Positions 1 through 11,769 of a stretch of DNA of 64,000 nt are shown piece after piece. Source of the DNA: Apoderus coryli (lineage: Eukaryota; Arthropoda; Insecta; Coleoptera; Attelabidae); assembly GCA_911728435.2 (NCBI GenBank), contig OU452202.1, positions 18,765,135-18,829,134 of the forward strand, in the 5' to 3' direction. The notes beneath the pieces were generated by a model, which ran no database searches, was not told the DNA's origin, and saw only the letters and a program-made list of their open reading frames with translations. The first letter of the stretch is position 1. Each line of letters opens with the position of its first letter. A program made the position numbers and the translations under genes.

Positions 1-1184
1 AACCCTTCGGACGCTGAATTATTTATCATATTATATTTAAGTTGAACAACAATGTGTATTGACAGAATTTGGTTCTGCAACATTTTATAACTAAAATACC
101 AAGCAATTATAATATAAAAAAAATTTGTAGTGTTACATTTTTATCCCTGACGGCGGGAGTTGATTGGTCCCCGAAACGCTAAACCTCCAAAAAAAGGTAC
201 GATCTTTAAATTTGCGTTTTTATTTATAGAATTCAACAAATTTTATTGCAATTTATATAACTTAAAAGCCATAGGATCGGAATGGATTGTTTTGATGGCT
301 TGTGTTTACAACTGAAAATAGTGAGAATTTTTCTGCTACGACAATGTTTCCCAAAATGTTTTAAGTGTACGTTAGGTATATATAATAATATTATATATCA
401 TCCTTTAAATGTATGTCATTTTGACTGTTGTCGTGCTAAAAGCATCCTTTTGCCTGGACAAATCTATTTCTGGGTGCAGAAATACAACAACACAGTAGAA
501 AAAACCACTAAAAATATTTCCGTCTCTATATATACTGATGTAAGATTTCTTATATGATGATATATGATATGGCATTAGGTTCTTATTTACTTTACTCCCG
601 AGGACGCAAATATATTGAGAAAATAAATGCATTATCTTAACAGGAAAGAATTCATTTATAATTTTTTACTACAACTTTATTGAAGCGAAATTGTTGAAGA
701 ATTGCCTGAAATTTGCCAATTTCTAATTCTATGAATTTGTTGTTGAGGAACAATGTTTCAGTTATGTTTCTAGTAGTTTTATTTTATTTATTTACGTATT
801 TATGTATACAGAGTGACCACCCAATAGAAATTTCTACGACTACTATTCTATTTTAATTTTGTAAATTCCGGTAACAGTAGTTCCTAATGTGTGCGTGTTT
901 TTTTTTCTAATAGTCCTCTCCCTGAGAAATAATTTTTGCCTAGTGGCAATGCCTGAAACCTTCTGGATTACAAATGACCTTTGAAAGTTTAACATGCATG
1001 GCCTGATATTTTGTTTGAAACGTCCCCCGTATTCCGTTTTTTGGATTCGTTGCCTCCTTATGTAGTAAAATAAAATTATAAATTAAACTTTTTATTACGT
1101 ATTCAGGTCAAATGACGGTAGATCATCAAAAAACGAATCATTTGTTATTTATCACAATAAGTAATAATATTAATATACATTTTA
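1..1184. other. No gene recognised (AT-rich non-coding)
   Basis: Both strands hold only short ORFs without recognisable motifs. I see no splice-bounded exon, RNA gene or transposon end here. It is AT-rich sequence of the same composition as the rest of the window. Confidence 0.5.
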
Positions 1185-1340
1185 ATGATAGTAAAAAAAT
1201 ATTTATGTAGAAATTAAGAAGAATTTTTCGATGTGAGACTAATCTGCCCCCGCTACATAATAAAGCAAAACAACTACTCCACTGGCTAATACCACGACTG
1301 GCATTGAATGACAAGTACAAGTCTTTTAAATAAACACTAA
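1185..1340. repeat. Dispersed repeat, copy 1 (copy 2 at 7000-7200)
   Basis: This stretch shares blocks with 7000-7200 in the same orientation: GAAATTAAGAA, then GCAAAACAACTACT, then CACTGGCTAAT and CACGACTG, in the same order. In copy 2, near 7178-7198, the reverse complement of the block around 1225-1244 (TTTTTCGATGTGAGAC) also appears, so the repeat probably has an inverted or foldback component. No coding capacity is visible. The family is not identified. Confidence 0.55.
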
Positions 1341-1454
1341 AGTAAAAGTTTTATTTAGCTTTTTATCACCAAATTAACTGAGTACATAAGTAGGTACAAC
1401 AAAAACAAATAAATCATTGACAATATAATATTAATTATGTTATCAGATCTTAAA

Positions 1455-1690
1455 AAAATAGTATATTGTGCAACGAACATGAAATGTATCATCGTACGAG
1501 TCGGAAATGTTCATTTCATGTGAGTTTCACACTATTCTTTTTCTACAACTGTTTTAATGTTTTTGAATAAGTTAAACATAATTTTTAGGAAAATATTTCT
1601 TTTTCGAAACTTACCTCTGTTTGCGTAAGCCTAAATTCGATAAGTTTCAAGTATTAAATTGACTAGGTGGTGTTAAACTATATTCACTAT
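1455..1690. repeat. Dispersed repeat, inverted relative to 20326-20475
   Basis: The block TATATTGTGCAACGAACATG and the blocks TAAGCCTAAAT, AGTATTAAATTGACTAG and TGGTGTTAAACTATATTCAC occur here. All recur in reverse complement and matching order at 20326-20475. This copy has about 100 extra bases after the first block. That insertion ends in CATTTCATGT, an inverted echo of the ACATGAAATG just before it, so the repeat can fold back on itself. It is probably a MITE-like element without coding capacity. Confidence 0.65.
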
Positions 1691-3465
1691 CATTGTTTAT
1701 GTGTTTTGAAATTAGCGAAATACTTAATTATAATTATTATTAATTACAAATACCTAAACTGTCAATTTGGTGTGTTTGTATTGTAGGCGTTGCTATGGTG
1801 ATTTTTCATGGCCGACGCTACTTTTGTTATTACCAGAAAATTTACCCGTGCATAATAAATATGAAAAACAGCATTACAATGTACTACATTTTCAAATAAT
1901 GATTGAACATATAAGCAAGGGTAGGTAGATATAATCAAAAGGAAAGTTTGAGCTAAATTAACTAAAGTTCCTATATCGATGGTAAATCATATCGGGAATG
2001 TTACGTTTGTTACTTGTAGTTGATCATCAACTATCATCAAATTCTTTCATATAACCACTTTTTGGTAGGTAACGATAATTGACTTTACATATTAACAACC
2101 TAAATTCATCTCTAAATATACACTCTTTAATTTCAAATGATTTATTAACCCTCTTTCAACCCTCTGCATAGAATAAGTTGGTCCTTCGTCCTCAGTATAT
2201 ATCTACCTACCCTTCAAAGATAGAATATTATACGAGAAAAAAATAATGTCATCGTTTAAAGAACAAATCAAAGCAATTCCCGCGAGGGTGAGAATTTGCT
2301 TGGAATATTCACTTTGTCTCATCTAGAATGGGGTGGTATGGGGTGTATGGTAATGATATCTACATGAAAAGAGTAAAAAAAAAATGCTCGACTCTGTTAG
2401 TGATAGAGAAAAATCATCTCGGGAGTGCACAGCGACAGGATTGTTATTGGGGTGTATATAATGACAATCAGTTCTTTATGCCACCGCGCCCATTCCGTCT
2501 GGATTGTTCTATTCCCCGATGCAGAATTATTTAATGAACTTATCTGAATAAATATAGTTAATGTTGTGTAAGATGATTTTGATAAATATACCAATTATAC
2601 CCTTAATTTATATTATTTAAAATTGTTAATTAGACACGATCAAAATTTGATAGTTCTTTAAAATTCATGGCAACAATCGACGTTATTTCTGAAGAACAGC
2701 CAACTTCTGGTTCATGGTTTGCACTCCCAATTAAAAGTTTATATGCCTTACGAGTACTTAGAAAAGTAGTTTTTAATAATTGCTGGAACGATTAGTCATT
2801 TTTTGTATCGATACTTTGTAGATAATCAGAAAACATTTCACAGCTATAGCATCATCATCATCATCATCATGACTAAAATCTGTTATGTTCAATTCAGTTT
2901 CTGCACACCCTGTATTGTTATTTATAATTCACTCTGCTGGGAAGATATTTACTTATTCTTGTCATTTATCCAACATCAATCAAACCAATTAAGTCTTTTC
3001 GCGCTTAGATAGACATAATTTGTAGTCGAATAGGACCTCTTAGTTCTATTAGATGGGTTGCATGTCTATCTAAATTGACTGTGTAGTATGAAATACGATC
3101 GTTCTCTCAAGGATTACTTAGTATATTAAACATAAACGTATTCTTGTACAATACTATTTCTGTCTATGTAATCTGCTTCCCATCTCATATTCGACAAGTC
3201 TCGCGTGTATGGCTTCAATGTCTTGCATGATGAGGGCTGACCCATAATCTTGAGTGTAAAATTATTATTATATCAGTATTGTTGTGAGTGAGTGCGGCGG
3301 AACTACTACATCATAAAGGAAGGCTAGAACTGTAACATGTTCATTGTTGTTTGTACCCTTATTTATTTTTAAATTTAATTTTCAACAACGACATCTCGAC
3401 GAGTATTGCCATTTTTGACCATTCGGTTGTTTGTTAAACTTTTATTCATTCATATCAATATGGTC
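1691..3465. other. No gene recognised
   Basis: Only short ORFs without motifs. A simple ATC repeat lies at about 2848-2870. I see nothing else that can be named. Confidence 0.45.
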
Positions 3466-3469
3466 GCCT

Positions 3470-3560
3470 ACAGGGGCGTAGTGAACAGTGTTTGTTCCGC
3501 GTGTTCCACGGAACACGGGCCCGGTATCCTCAAGGGGCCCGGTACTGCATTCTGCATCTT
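3470..3560. repeat. Repeat shared with 62076-62195 (possible DNA-transposon remnant)
   Basis: CAGGGGCGTAGTGAACAGTG is followed by a GC-rich segment with GTGTTCC and GAACACGGGC, then GGGCCCGGTACTGCATT. The same modules (CCGTGTGTTCC, GAACACGGGC, GGCCCGTAACTGCATT) occur in order at 62076-62195, where about 40 extra bases separate them. The opening CAGGGGCGTAG resembles hAT-type ends, but no second terminal repeat was found, so the class is a guess. Confidence 0.4.
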
Positions 3561-4373
3561 TTCTATATTAAATAACTATACATTTTAGGATTTTTTTTAC
3601 ATTTATTTGACTTGATTTTCAATTTTCTTTAGTTAGTACGGTACTGCCTATTCAATATTCCCTGATTCCCCTGCCCTACTTGACTCCCGAGAGGGTAGCA
3701 CAAAACAGATATATCTCTAACTTAGCCTCTACCTCTAGATTAAGCTCTGGCCGCGCGACGGCGCTGGCGCTGTTCCGCTTTTCGGGGATTCCCCAACATG
3801 AGTCTGTACTTACATTAGGTTGTTTCTTTTGTTGCCAATTGGCGTTTGCGATATAAAATAATATTAAAAACATTATTTTGTATACTTGTGCGTGTTTTAT
3901 TTCGGGTTTGGTGATTTTAAATTGGATCCTCGCTAAGTGAATACTACCTACAACTTAGAGCTAGTGGAACTGGACAACTGGACCTGGAATTTCCAGATCT
4001 GATCACGGAAAAATCATTGATGATGACTACTATCGAATCGAAACGTCGGGATCATACTTGAGTTATGCCTTATTTTAAAGGTAGTGACAAACCAACATTA
4101 AAATTGCAGGTCCGAATTTAAAAAAAAAGACAAAGTTGATGGTGGCAGCTGTAAGGCAAAACGGCGGACGTTATTTTGAAAGTGCCGTCTTGTAAACATA
4201 TTAGAACCATTAAACTCTTGATTTTAAATTTTGTGTCGAAAATCAATAGTTTTCAAAATATTAAGGAAAATAAAATTTGGCGTTTTTCACAAATCACCCT
4301 GTATTTCAGAAACTAAAATAATTTACAATAAAAATACATACATCGTCTCCACTAATAAAATTGTATTAAGATT
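3561..4373. other. No gene recognised
   Basis: A minus-strand open frame of about 65 codons near 3676-3873 has no motif and no splice context. I see no other feature. Confidence 0.4.
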
Positions 4374-4427
4374 CCTTTATAAAAGGGGACATGTTTCGGA
4401 GTACCGCTCCATCATCAGCCTAAAAGG
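4374..4427 (-). ncRNA. Hammerhead-ribozyme-like motif (copy A)
   Basis: On the minus strand the order is CTGATGA, one T, a GGAG/CTCC hairpin, then GAAACATGTC. This is the hammerhead core: CUGANGA box, helix II, GAAA box, and a 2-bp helix III formed by AC and GT around AT, with C at the cleavage position. The flanks (GG with CC, then CCTTTT with AAAGG across an internal loop) can form helix I. The single T between the CUGANGA box and helix II departs from the consensus. Short-helix-III hammerheads are known from Penelope-like elements and retrozymes; membership here is inference. Confidence 0.5.
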
Positions 4428-5575
4428 CAACAACATAAATTCTTAAACATAAATAACTATGGTCTTACGAAAGAGAAACAGTAACCAAACAATATACAAA
4501 CCTTAAATTTAAATCTTGAGTATTAAACATTGTAAAAAAACAACATACGGGCAAGGCCCTTGACAGACGGAGTTGGAATTTAATAATTAAGGAAGACAAA
4601 GCATACATTTGAGATGACAAACATAAAGAAATAGGACTGAAACTGAAAATTTGAAATAATAAATCTTTTTGTTTATATTAAGTTTTTTTTTTTGGCATAA
4701 GAGCTATTAGAAGAAATTGATTTTCTCACTCAAGTTGTGGCTTTTATTATTAATCCGAAACCCAAATAATGAGCTTTAATATATTCGTGCTACAACCTAC
4801 ATAATAGAAACTAAAAGTGGCAAACCTTGTATTTCAAGAAGATAACATTTTCATCCTTTTACCTTTTTAGCACCTCATAGAGGATAAATATTAGGAGTGC
4901 TCAACATTTTTAAGTGGGTTTCTAACTTTTATTCTGCTCAGAGATTATAAAATTGGTAATTGTTTACGGTATTACCTCTTTATTTTGAGGATTAAAGCGA
5001 ATATAATGGGGCTGTATTTTTCATTTATTGAAATCAGTTCGCGAAATTAAAGTCATGATGAAAACTTCAGATAACGAACACAAACAAACAAATAAATGAA
5101 TTGAATAAAACGGAGGATTCTATTAAGGCAAAAGTCATCATCAGTGATTGCATAAAGCCTTACATAGTAAAAAAAAACTAAAAAAAGAAAAGAGAGAACG
5201 AAATTGGTATAAAGCAACGCAGTAATAGTAAGTATTATAACTCGTAATGACAATATCCTGTGAGCTCTAGAGAGAAACGGTATTTCGACGATATGGCGGC
5301 TGGTTCTTTGTGAAATTTATTAAAAAATCTTTCAGTTACAATGGCATTTGCAATGACAATGAATTCCTACAAAATAATATAATGGGAAAAGTCGTAGACG
5401 AACGACGGTATCGTTTTCGTTATGGAATGTAGAACTAGCAAAAGTTTATATCAAAATGTATGCATGAGTTGGCTATTTTTCTTGAGAGGATTTGGTTTAA
5501 ATTAAATAAATGGTTTTAGGAGGTAGAAATATACCGTTTCTACATTAATTTATTAAAATAATTCTGGTAATGCGA
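4428..5575. other. No gene recognised
   Basis: AT-rich non-coding sequence with only short random ORFs. It probably includes the body of the repeat that carries the hammerhead-like motif at 4374-4427, but I cannot draw its limits. Confidence 0.4.
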
Positions 5576-5580
5576 ATAGT

Positions 5581-6011
5581 TTATAGGAAAGTAAAATTAT
5601 CAAGTATGGTTTTGTTGTTACTTAAAGGCAACTTCATTTCATTCGCAATGACAGCAAAGTTTGAGAAACGAGTACCAAAATTGATCATATCCCATTCCTG
5701 TGCACTATGGCGGAGAGACTGATTCGGGTCTTCCTTGACGCTGGGCTCTACAGCAGCAATGACTTCTTCTGTATGCACTGTACGACGTCTCTGTGGTTGC
5801 GTATTATCATTTAGTGTAAGCGTGGTGCGAAACGTTCCATAGTTAATCGAATTAATTGTTCTGATGGACGATTATGTTGACCGTAAAATGAACGTAGTGC
5901 GCGGTACGTATTTCGAACAGAACCATGATTTTCAAAATAAATTTGCACAATTTGGAAGCGTTGTTCAGGTGTCAGTCTATTGATGTTGAAATGCCAAGCC
6001 AAACTAAACAT
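5581..6011 (-). pseudogene. IS630/Tc1-mariner-like transposase, N-terminal remnant
   Basis: The upstream frame (6011 to 5811) reads as the helix-turn-helix start of insect DUF4817-type transposases: LTPEQRFQIVQIYFENHGSV, then RALRSFYGQHNRPSE. After a frameshift near 5800 the second frame gives VHTEEVIAAVEPSVKEDPNQ followed by SLRHS. These match the domain order expected just before the DDE catalytic core. The core (three acidic residues) is absent, so this is a broken copy. Related but not identical transposase pieces occur at 18300-18445, 39353-40235, 54401-55987 and 62905-63795. Confidence 0.7.
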
Positions 6012-6999
6012 AAATCACTTGACAGCTGACAAAATGGCCGCCAGATAAAAAAGTGTTGCCAACTTAAAGTTCTATACTTAGATTAGCAAAGAGAGGGGAT
6101 ACCGCACGTTCGTATATCTGAATGCATGGCAAGTGTTACGCTTTTAATGCTGCGGCCATTTTTTATGTGCCAAAAAAACAGAAAACTACGTGTGCATTTT
6201 TGATGATTTTATTTGTGAAAATTGGGAATACCTCTGTAAAAAAAACACCCATTACTATTTTTTGTAAATAAATTTTAATAATATATTCACTAATTTTAGC
6301 CCACTGAAAGAAAGAATGTTTTCAAACCAAAACTTTGGATTTTTTTTTTTAATTTGTACTAATTTCTGTACCACTCAATCATTCCGAAACTCACAACTCA
6401 GTGTGCACTGATGCATTTAACAAGAGTTTTTCCATACACTTAAAACTATTTCCCGTGAGGATCGAGAAAACGACGAACAAAAGAACGGTAAAAAACTAAA
6501 ATTAAACTTCAATTACGTTCAAGAAACGTACGTACATTGTTTGTTATTTAGAATTTGGCAGAAAACTAAATAGGAGTAAATAGAAAGAAGAAACTGACAA
6601 TACAAAAAAGCAACTTAACTATATCCTCATTTAGTGTGCACTAAATTGTCCATTTCGAGCACTGCACAGGGGTATCCTTTTTGCGCCAATGTGTAAAGCA
6701 CGTAGAATGCACATAATTTAAGTGCATGAGAGGGGCTGCGAAGAAGTGTTTCCGCATTGTTAATCTTAAACTCTCATAATCGTTAACTCAACTTTGGCGA
6801 AAACCACAGAACAGAACAGTGATCCAAACTCGATTTGACAGACTTATGTTGCCCACACCAATGCATTTACAAATTTCGGTTTTAATATAAAAAAGATTGT
6901 CCGCACCAATAGATTTTTTAAATGTTTAAGATTTAATTTATTTGTTTATTTATTAATACAAAACAGTGGAAGCTTAAAATTAATATGTTATTATTTTTT
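6012..6999. other. No gene recognised
   Basis: Flank of the transposase remnant. Only short ORFs and A/T runs are visible. Confidence 0.4.
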
Positions 7000-7200
7000 T
7001 TACTATTAGTAAAAAATATATTTGTATAGAAATTAAGAACGTGATGAATCTGTTCTCGCTATCGAAAATGTTGTGTATAATATTAGAGAACAAGGCAAAA
7101 CAACTACTACACTGGCTAATAGCACGACTGAATTCGAATTACAAGCATCAGTTTCCTAAATAAATAGCGGAAACAGATTGGTCTCACGTCGAAAAAATCT
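7000..7200. repeat. Dispersed repeat, copy 2 (copy 1 at 1185-1340)
   Basis: It carries GAAATTAAGAA, GGCAAAACAACTACT, CACTGGCTAAT and CACGACTG in the order found in copy 1. It then ends in GTCTCACGTCGAAAAAATCT, which is the reverse complement of a block inside copy 1. About 40 bases containing a short inverted motif separate the first two blocks. No coding potential is seen. Confidence 0.55.
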
Positions 7201-9055
7201 AAATTCACTGTCTTAATTAATATTTTTCTATACACATCAAACAAAAATAACATCACATTCAAAATATGTTTTTGGTTTACTACACAATTACAGAGAAAAT
7301 TGACTTCACAATTATTTTTGAACTGTATACTTTATGATTAAATTGTATTGAGACAAATATTAGCGACCCATCTAGATCACTGTTGCTATTATTGTTACTA
7401 TTTGTTATATTTTATTTCTCGTTTTCTTTAGATTTACAATTTATATTATTTCCAATAAAAATGTATTTATTTATTTTAAATAGATCTAAATCTTTTTTAA
7501 AATAAGAATATAATCACAAACTACAATATAATTATATAACCCGCACTTCAGATACCTCTGCACGTACTATTATAGCCAATCGATTTATACCTAGCATGAA
7601 CCAAACTATCGGAGCTGGCACTTTCTCGGTAGGCGTGGTTTCAAGAAGAATTGAAACATGCGCGCTCGCTTGGTTACGCATCTGGTCTATTAAATCTGTG
7701 CCAAAACATTGATGTTAACACATGCGCTACGTTCAACACAAAGCTCGATACAGTAGAGAAACCAGAGTGTAATTGATTTTCTTTTTAGAAATACATAAAT
7801 TTAAACTGTTTTTGTAAACGTTGATATAATTTCCTTACACGAGTTGGGTTTACTTTTAATTGGAAGCGCCTGCTTTAATTTGAAAATGGAATTCAGAAAA
7901 CATTGTATTATTTAATGTTTTGATTATTATCCGTGTGACTCTTTTAAACATTTTTAATCTCGAATTATTTTGTGCATTGTTGTAACGTCGAAGACTTTTC
8001 TGATATTTATAGACTATACGAGGTCGGTTATAGTGAAGGTTTCCGTTTTTGATGCCCATTTTTAAATTCTTCTCATCGTGTTGACAAATTCCTGTCGGAG
8101 CTCAAACACAAGGTTTTGCAGTTCATATTGCTCTACAAGATGGTACCTTCAAATTGACGTTTTCTATCTGCTTGTTTCTCAGCTTTACATTGTTTTTAGT
8201 TGTCTTGTTTGACAGCTTCGTCTAGGTTCGAAGTCATAAAGTCTGCAATCATACCCAGTATTTCACTACAGAGACCAATTTGTTACGTAAAGGTTATTAA
8301 AATTCACAGGATTCTAGAGAAGTAGGTAGCAAACGAACTTGGGCGCTAAAATGAAAACAATAATCACAAACAAATGCTACATCTGACAAAACAAATAACC
8401 GTGACATATTTTATGGGTTCCATTTTTGGGGCTGCCTTGAAATTGAATTTGCCAAAAAATCAGCAGACAAGTTGAAAGCCTACTAAAAGACTTGCCTCCT
8501 AATTTCCAGAGAGGTAAAATCCGAATTCTAATTGAATTGTTTTTAGATGAAGTGGGCAATATCCTGAAGTGCCTACTGCATGTCAAAATAGTCCAATAGG
8601 AAAATCTTTAGTTAATAATGTAGGTTTCTGGCGCACAAAGTCTAAGTCTCTAAGCTCTCCTGTCTTTTCCACTTTGCGATGCAATAATGTACTTTTAGGT
8701 ACTTGATACTTCTTCTCCACCTCCCATTTCCTTCTTCTAAAGCCCATGAAAATACGCTTTGTGTAGGAAAGTATTTCGCATGCAAACAGAGATGAAAATT
8801 TAACTCTAAATTAAGACGATTAACCCAATTGTTAAATTTTCCTAACCAGCTACTATAATTACCATAGCAATTACGATTTCTGTTTAAACAGAAAAAATAT
8901 TTACTTTTATATTATATTATATTCCGGGTAATACTAAGTTCGGATTTTGTGCAGCCAGATTTGGATCTGATTCATTATTACAATACAAATCTCAAAACAA
9001 ATTTTAACGAGTTGTTTCGTTTTGCTTTGGTCAATGAAGTTACTTTATTTGAGTA
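7201..9055. other. No gene recognised
   Basis: Short ORFs only, none with motif or splice support. A short TTATA-type simple repeat occurs near 8915-8935. A GC-richer island at about 7600-7720 might be a transposon terminus, but no partner was found. Confidence 0.4.
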
Positions 9056-10016
9056 GAGGAAAGTCGCCTAATAATATAAGAAAATCATCTTGTAGTTCCA
9101 ATAATTCTTGTTATTAAAGCAACCATAATAGCTAGGGTTAATGTTAGAAGCCTGAATGAAAGCGGATGATTGATTACTATAAATTTATGTTATTTATGTC
9201 TTGTAAGATAAATATTTTAGATCCAGCTTTTTTTGCTGTTACTTCGTCAATATTTTCATTAGCAGGTATCTCTCCGATGGTAATATTTTCATTGTTAAGA
9301 GATGTTTCTAGTTTTGCATGAATGGAAAAATCATGATCTCGGAATTTGTTCCTATCAAAAGGCATAATGCCACAATTCCGAAATCCGTTTACAGATATAT
9401 CTAGTGAAGCAGCTCTTAAGTAAGCTTTTTAGTTTTAGTTTTTAACCAGTTTTCAATTTCGCGACAATAATAGATTTTTAAAGGGCCCATGAAAGCTACA
9501 TCCAATGGTTGGAGCTTGTGGGTTGAATGTGGAGGTAGGCATATTAGGATTATATGATTTTCCCGAACTTTGTTAGCAACATCTAAATTCCGTGTGTGTG
9601 AATAATGTTCTAATATTAGATATTCAATATTTGGAACGTAGCGCAGTCCAATATTAGGCAAATCTTTAAAATTCTAGGTTGGAATTTTTTATTTAAAAAA
9701 TTGAAGATATTTTACTGTTAAAAATATTTAGTATAAGTAACTAATAGCTTTTGATAGCCTATAGAAATAGTAAAGATATTTACCTTTTAACTAGTAAACC
9801 AACCCTTTAAATGCGCAGCAAAAAAAAAAAACTTCAAAGCACCAATTTCAATTCAAAATGTTTACTGTCAAAACGTGCAAGCTGTAAATTAACCAGTGGC
9901 ATTTTAAAATGTAATAAAGCCATTATTTAATAGATGTAGCCCACATGCCCGTTTAGTTTTTGAAATACATGGGTATCCAATATTAGGAACCATCCTAATA
10001 TTAGGCGACTTTCCTC
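9056..10016 (-). mobile_element. pogo-like DNA transposon, internally deleted copy with TIRs
   Basis: The ends are inverted repeats: GAGGAAAGTCGCCTAATA at 9056 and its exact reverse complement ending at 10016. Both are flanked by TA (9054-9055 and 10017-10018), the target duplication used by the Tc1/mariner/pogo superfamily. Inside lies only the C-terminal half of a DDE_1 (pogo/Tigger/Jerky-type) transposase on the minus strand. At 961 bp it is much shorter than a full pogo-like element (about 2 kb or more), so the helix-turn-helix and the first catalytic residue are gone. The AGTA/TACT flanks allow an alternative TIR reading that is 2-4 bases longer. Confidence 0.8.
9177..9661 (-). pseudogene. 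pogo/Tigger-type DDE_1 transposase, C-terminal remnant
   Basis: The frame starting at 9661 contains LILEHYSHT, then IILICLPPHSTHKLQPLD and VAFMGPLK. This is the hallmark of DDE_1 transposases, with the third acidic residue in QPLD. The second catalytic site is normally D in LLLDNH; here it reads E. After a one-base frameshift near 9416 the protein continues as AASLDISVNGFRNCGIMPFD and RNKFRDHDFS, the family's usual C-terminal section, ending at 9177. The frameshift, the catalytic substitution and the missing N-terminus make it inactive. It lies within the TIR-bounded element 9056-10016. Confidence 0.82.
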
Positions 10017-10120
10017 TACTTATATCACGGAAATTCGCTCAAGAGCTGTCGGCCCTGACTGATTGGATATTTTTGTGCTCTCCTTCTATTCTTCCATTTG
10101 TGAACGAACATTATTAACAC

Positions 10121-10480
10121 TTGTTTATTGGCAAATCCATTCCCAGAATTCTGAAAAGTTTCCAGGGTGTTCCCTTTACTAGAAAAAACAATTGTCGCGA
10201 GCTTGATGATGTTCGTCCCATTTCAATAATGTCTCCATTGGCAAAAATTTTGGATAAAATTATGTGTTTATCAAAATTTATAATCTTACCAGATGCTAGT
10301 CCGGATTTGGTAAGGACTTTAGTTGTACCACGGCGCTCTTAGATCTGATAGATAACGTGTTGAAAGATATTGATCGTGGAAGCTAGACTATTCCAAAGCC
10401 TTTGATAAAGTTAACCATGAAATTCATTTCTCAGTGCTACGCTATTCTGGATTCTCAATAGCGGCTATTGAAACTGGGGG
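10121..10480 (+). pseudogene. Non-LTR retrotransposon reverse transcriptase fragment (decayed)
   Basis: The first frame contains RELDDVRPISIMSPLAKILD, the conserved fingers/palm entry of Jockey/CR1-type reverse transcriptases (RPIS...K..E). After stops and frameshifts the track continues with DNVLKDID and a decayed version of the first palm box (LDYSKAFDKVNHE-like) around 10370-10430, then FSVLRYSGFS. The YADD box and everything downstream are absent. It is an old, multiply broken fragment in plus orientation. Confidence 0.7.
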
Positions 10481-10740
10481 TTCGCGAGACCATGGTAGAG
10501 GCAGACAGAGAACCACAAAATAATATCAGTTTGTATTTGTAAACTATATTCGAAAAATGCTTCGTCCCCTGTATGTTTGGGACGAAGCATCAAAATGTTT
10601 ATAAAAAATGCCAAATTTATTAATATTTTAAAAACTACTTTACATATTTAAATGAAATTTCGCACGTTTGAATAGATAATTTAGATACATCCTGTTACGT
10701 AAAAATTATTATTTTACTTCCACCAGTGGCGTGCGTACGT

Positions 10741-11226
10741 ACACATCTTAATAATAATAATAATAATAATAATCGTCTTTATTGATTGAAATACATGTGA
10801 TAACAAATAAACAATATTACGAAGTAATGTTACAATGATATGTCTTCAATCAAAGGGCGAAGTCCAGCAATTATAATGCTGTTTCACTTAACCCAAAAAG
10901 AAAATAATCATATCTTAATCTTTCTTAAAGCCTAGTTAACTATTATCGTGCCATATTTACAATAATTATAACTTACCCAAACATGGAAGAAAAAAAAAAA
11001 AAAAATATATATATAAAAAAAAACAATAATAAAATTATAAGAACAATAATAATGTAAACGCCTATAATGCATTTTGAACTGCAAGCAAATTTTTTTTCAC
11101 GCTAAACCTAAAACTAGTTGATCCAAGTAATTTCAACGGCGATTCCAATTCGTTATACAGTCTCACAGCATTGTAAGTGAAGGATCTCTGAAATATTGCA
11201 GTGGTGTAGGCCGGAACATGAAATAG
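10741..11226 (-). mobile_element. Non-LTR retrotransposon (LINE) 3' end, distal half
   Basis: Read on the minus strand, the codons that follow the gypsy insertion give HVPAYTTAIFQRSFTYNAVR, then LYNELESPLKLL, and end at a TAG near 11065. This is the typical C-terminal tail of a Jockey/CR1-like ORF2. A 3' untranslated region follows, with AATAAA-type signals and a terminal (ATT)n run at about 10749-10773. It is the downstream half of the element whose upstream half is 16219-16560. The LTR element sits exactly between them and the frame is intact across the site. Confidence 0.8.
11223..11226. repeat. Target-site duplication ATAG (left)
   Basis: ATAG immediately before the left LTR equals ATAG at 16219-16222 immediately after the right LTR. 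Four-base duplications are usual for Ty3/gypsy integrases. Confidence 0.85.
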
Positions 11227-11501
11227 TGTAATAAATTTATATTTGATTTGGGAACTTGTAATGTTCCATAACTTTACTTTATAAATTAAAGACAGACTAC
11301 ATCATTTATATTTCCTTTATTAATTAATTACGTGTAGTTCGTATCGTCTGTCGTTCTGTTCTGTTCTTCGGTCATCGTCCCTTGTCCTAATTTTTGTCCA
11401 AAACATATTTTGCTTACAACTAATAACAATTATTTAAATATTTATAAACATATAAAATTTAAACAAATACTTACTCTACAGGGTGTACGTACCATATTAC
11501 A
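11227..11501 (-). repeat. 3' LTR of the gypsy element
   Basis: 275 bp, matching 15944-16218 with one difference (T at 11286 where the other LTR has G). Minus-strand reading starts TGTAATATGG and ends in TTACA. It is the downstream LTR because pol reads towards it. Confidence 0.93.
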
Positions 11502-11508
11502 CCTCCCC
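11502..11508 (-). other. Polypurine tract (GGGGAGG)
   Basis: On the minus strand GGGGAGG directly precedes the TG of the 3' LTR. This is the position and composition of the plus-strand primer of reverse transcription. Confidence 0.75.
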
Positions 11509-11769
11509 GGAATTTTTAAAAGAATTTACTGTTTCCGAAAAAATAGTAAATTATTTTTATTCAGGAATTGCAATATGCATAAGTACCTACCTAAATGCTA
11601 AAATATTCACCAAAATTTACCAAAAACTAGTTTTAGATAATACCTATATTACTTACATTTTATAACCATAATATAAATGGGTAAACTATAATTCTATTAA
11701 TAATTTAATTTTAACTAATTAGATACATAATGTTAGGAATTATTTATACAATTAAAATATAAGTTACGA

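Noticed and set aside
2848..2870. ATC repeats as a CRISPR-like array
   Set aside because: Plain trinucleotide microsatellite; no repeat-spacer pattern anywhere in the window.
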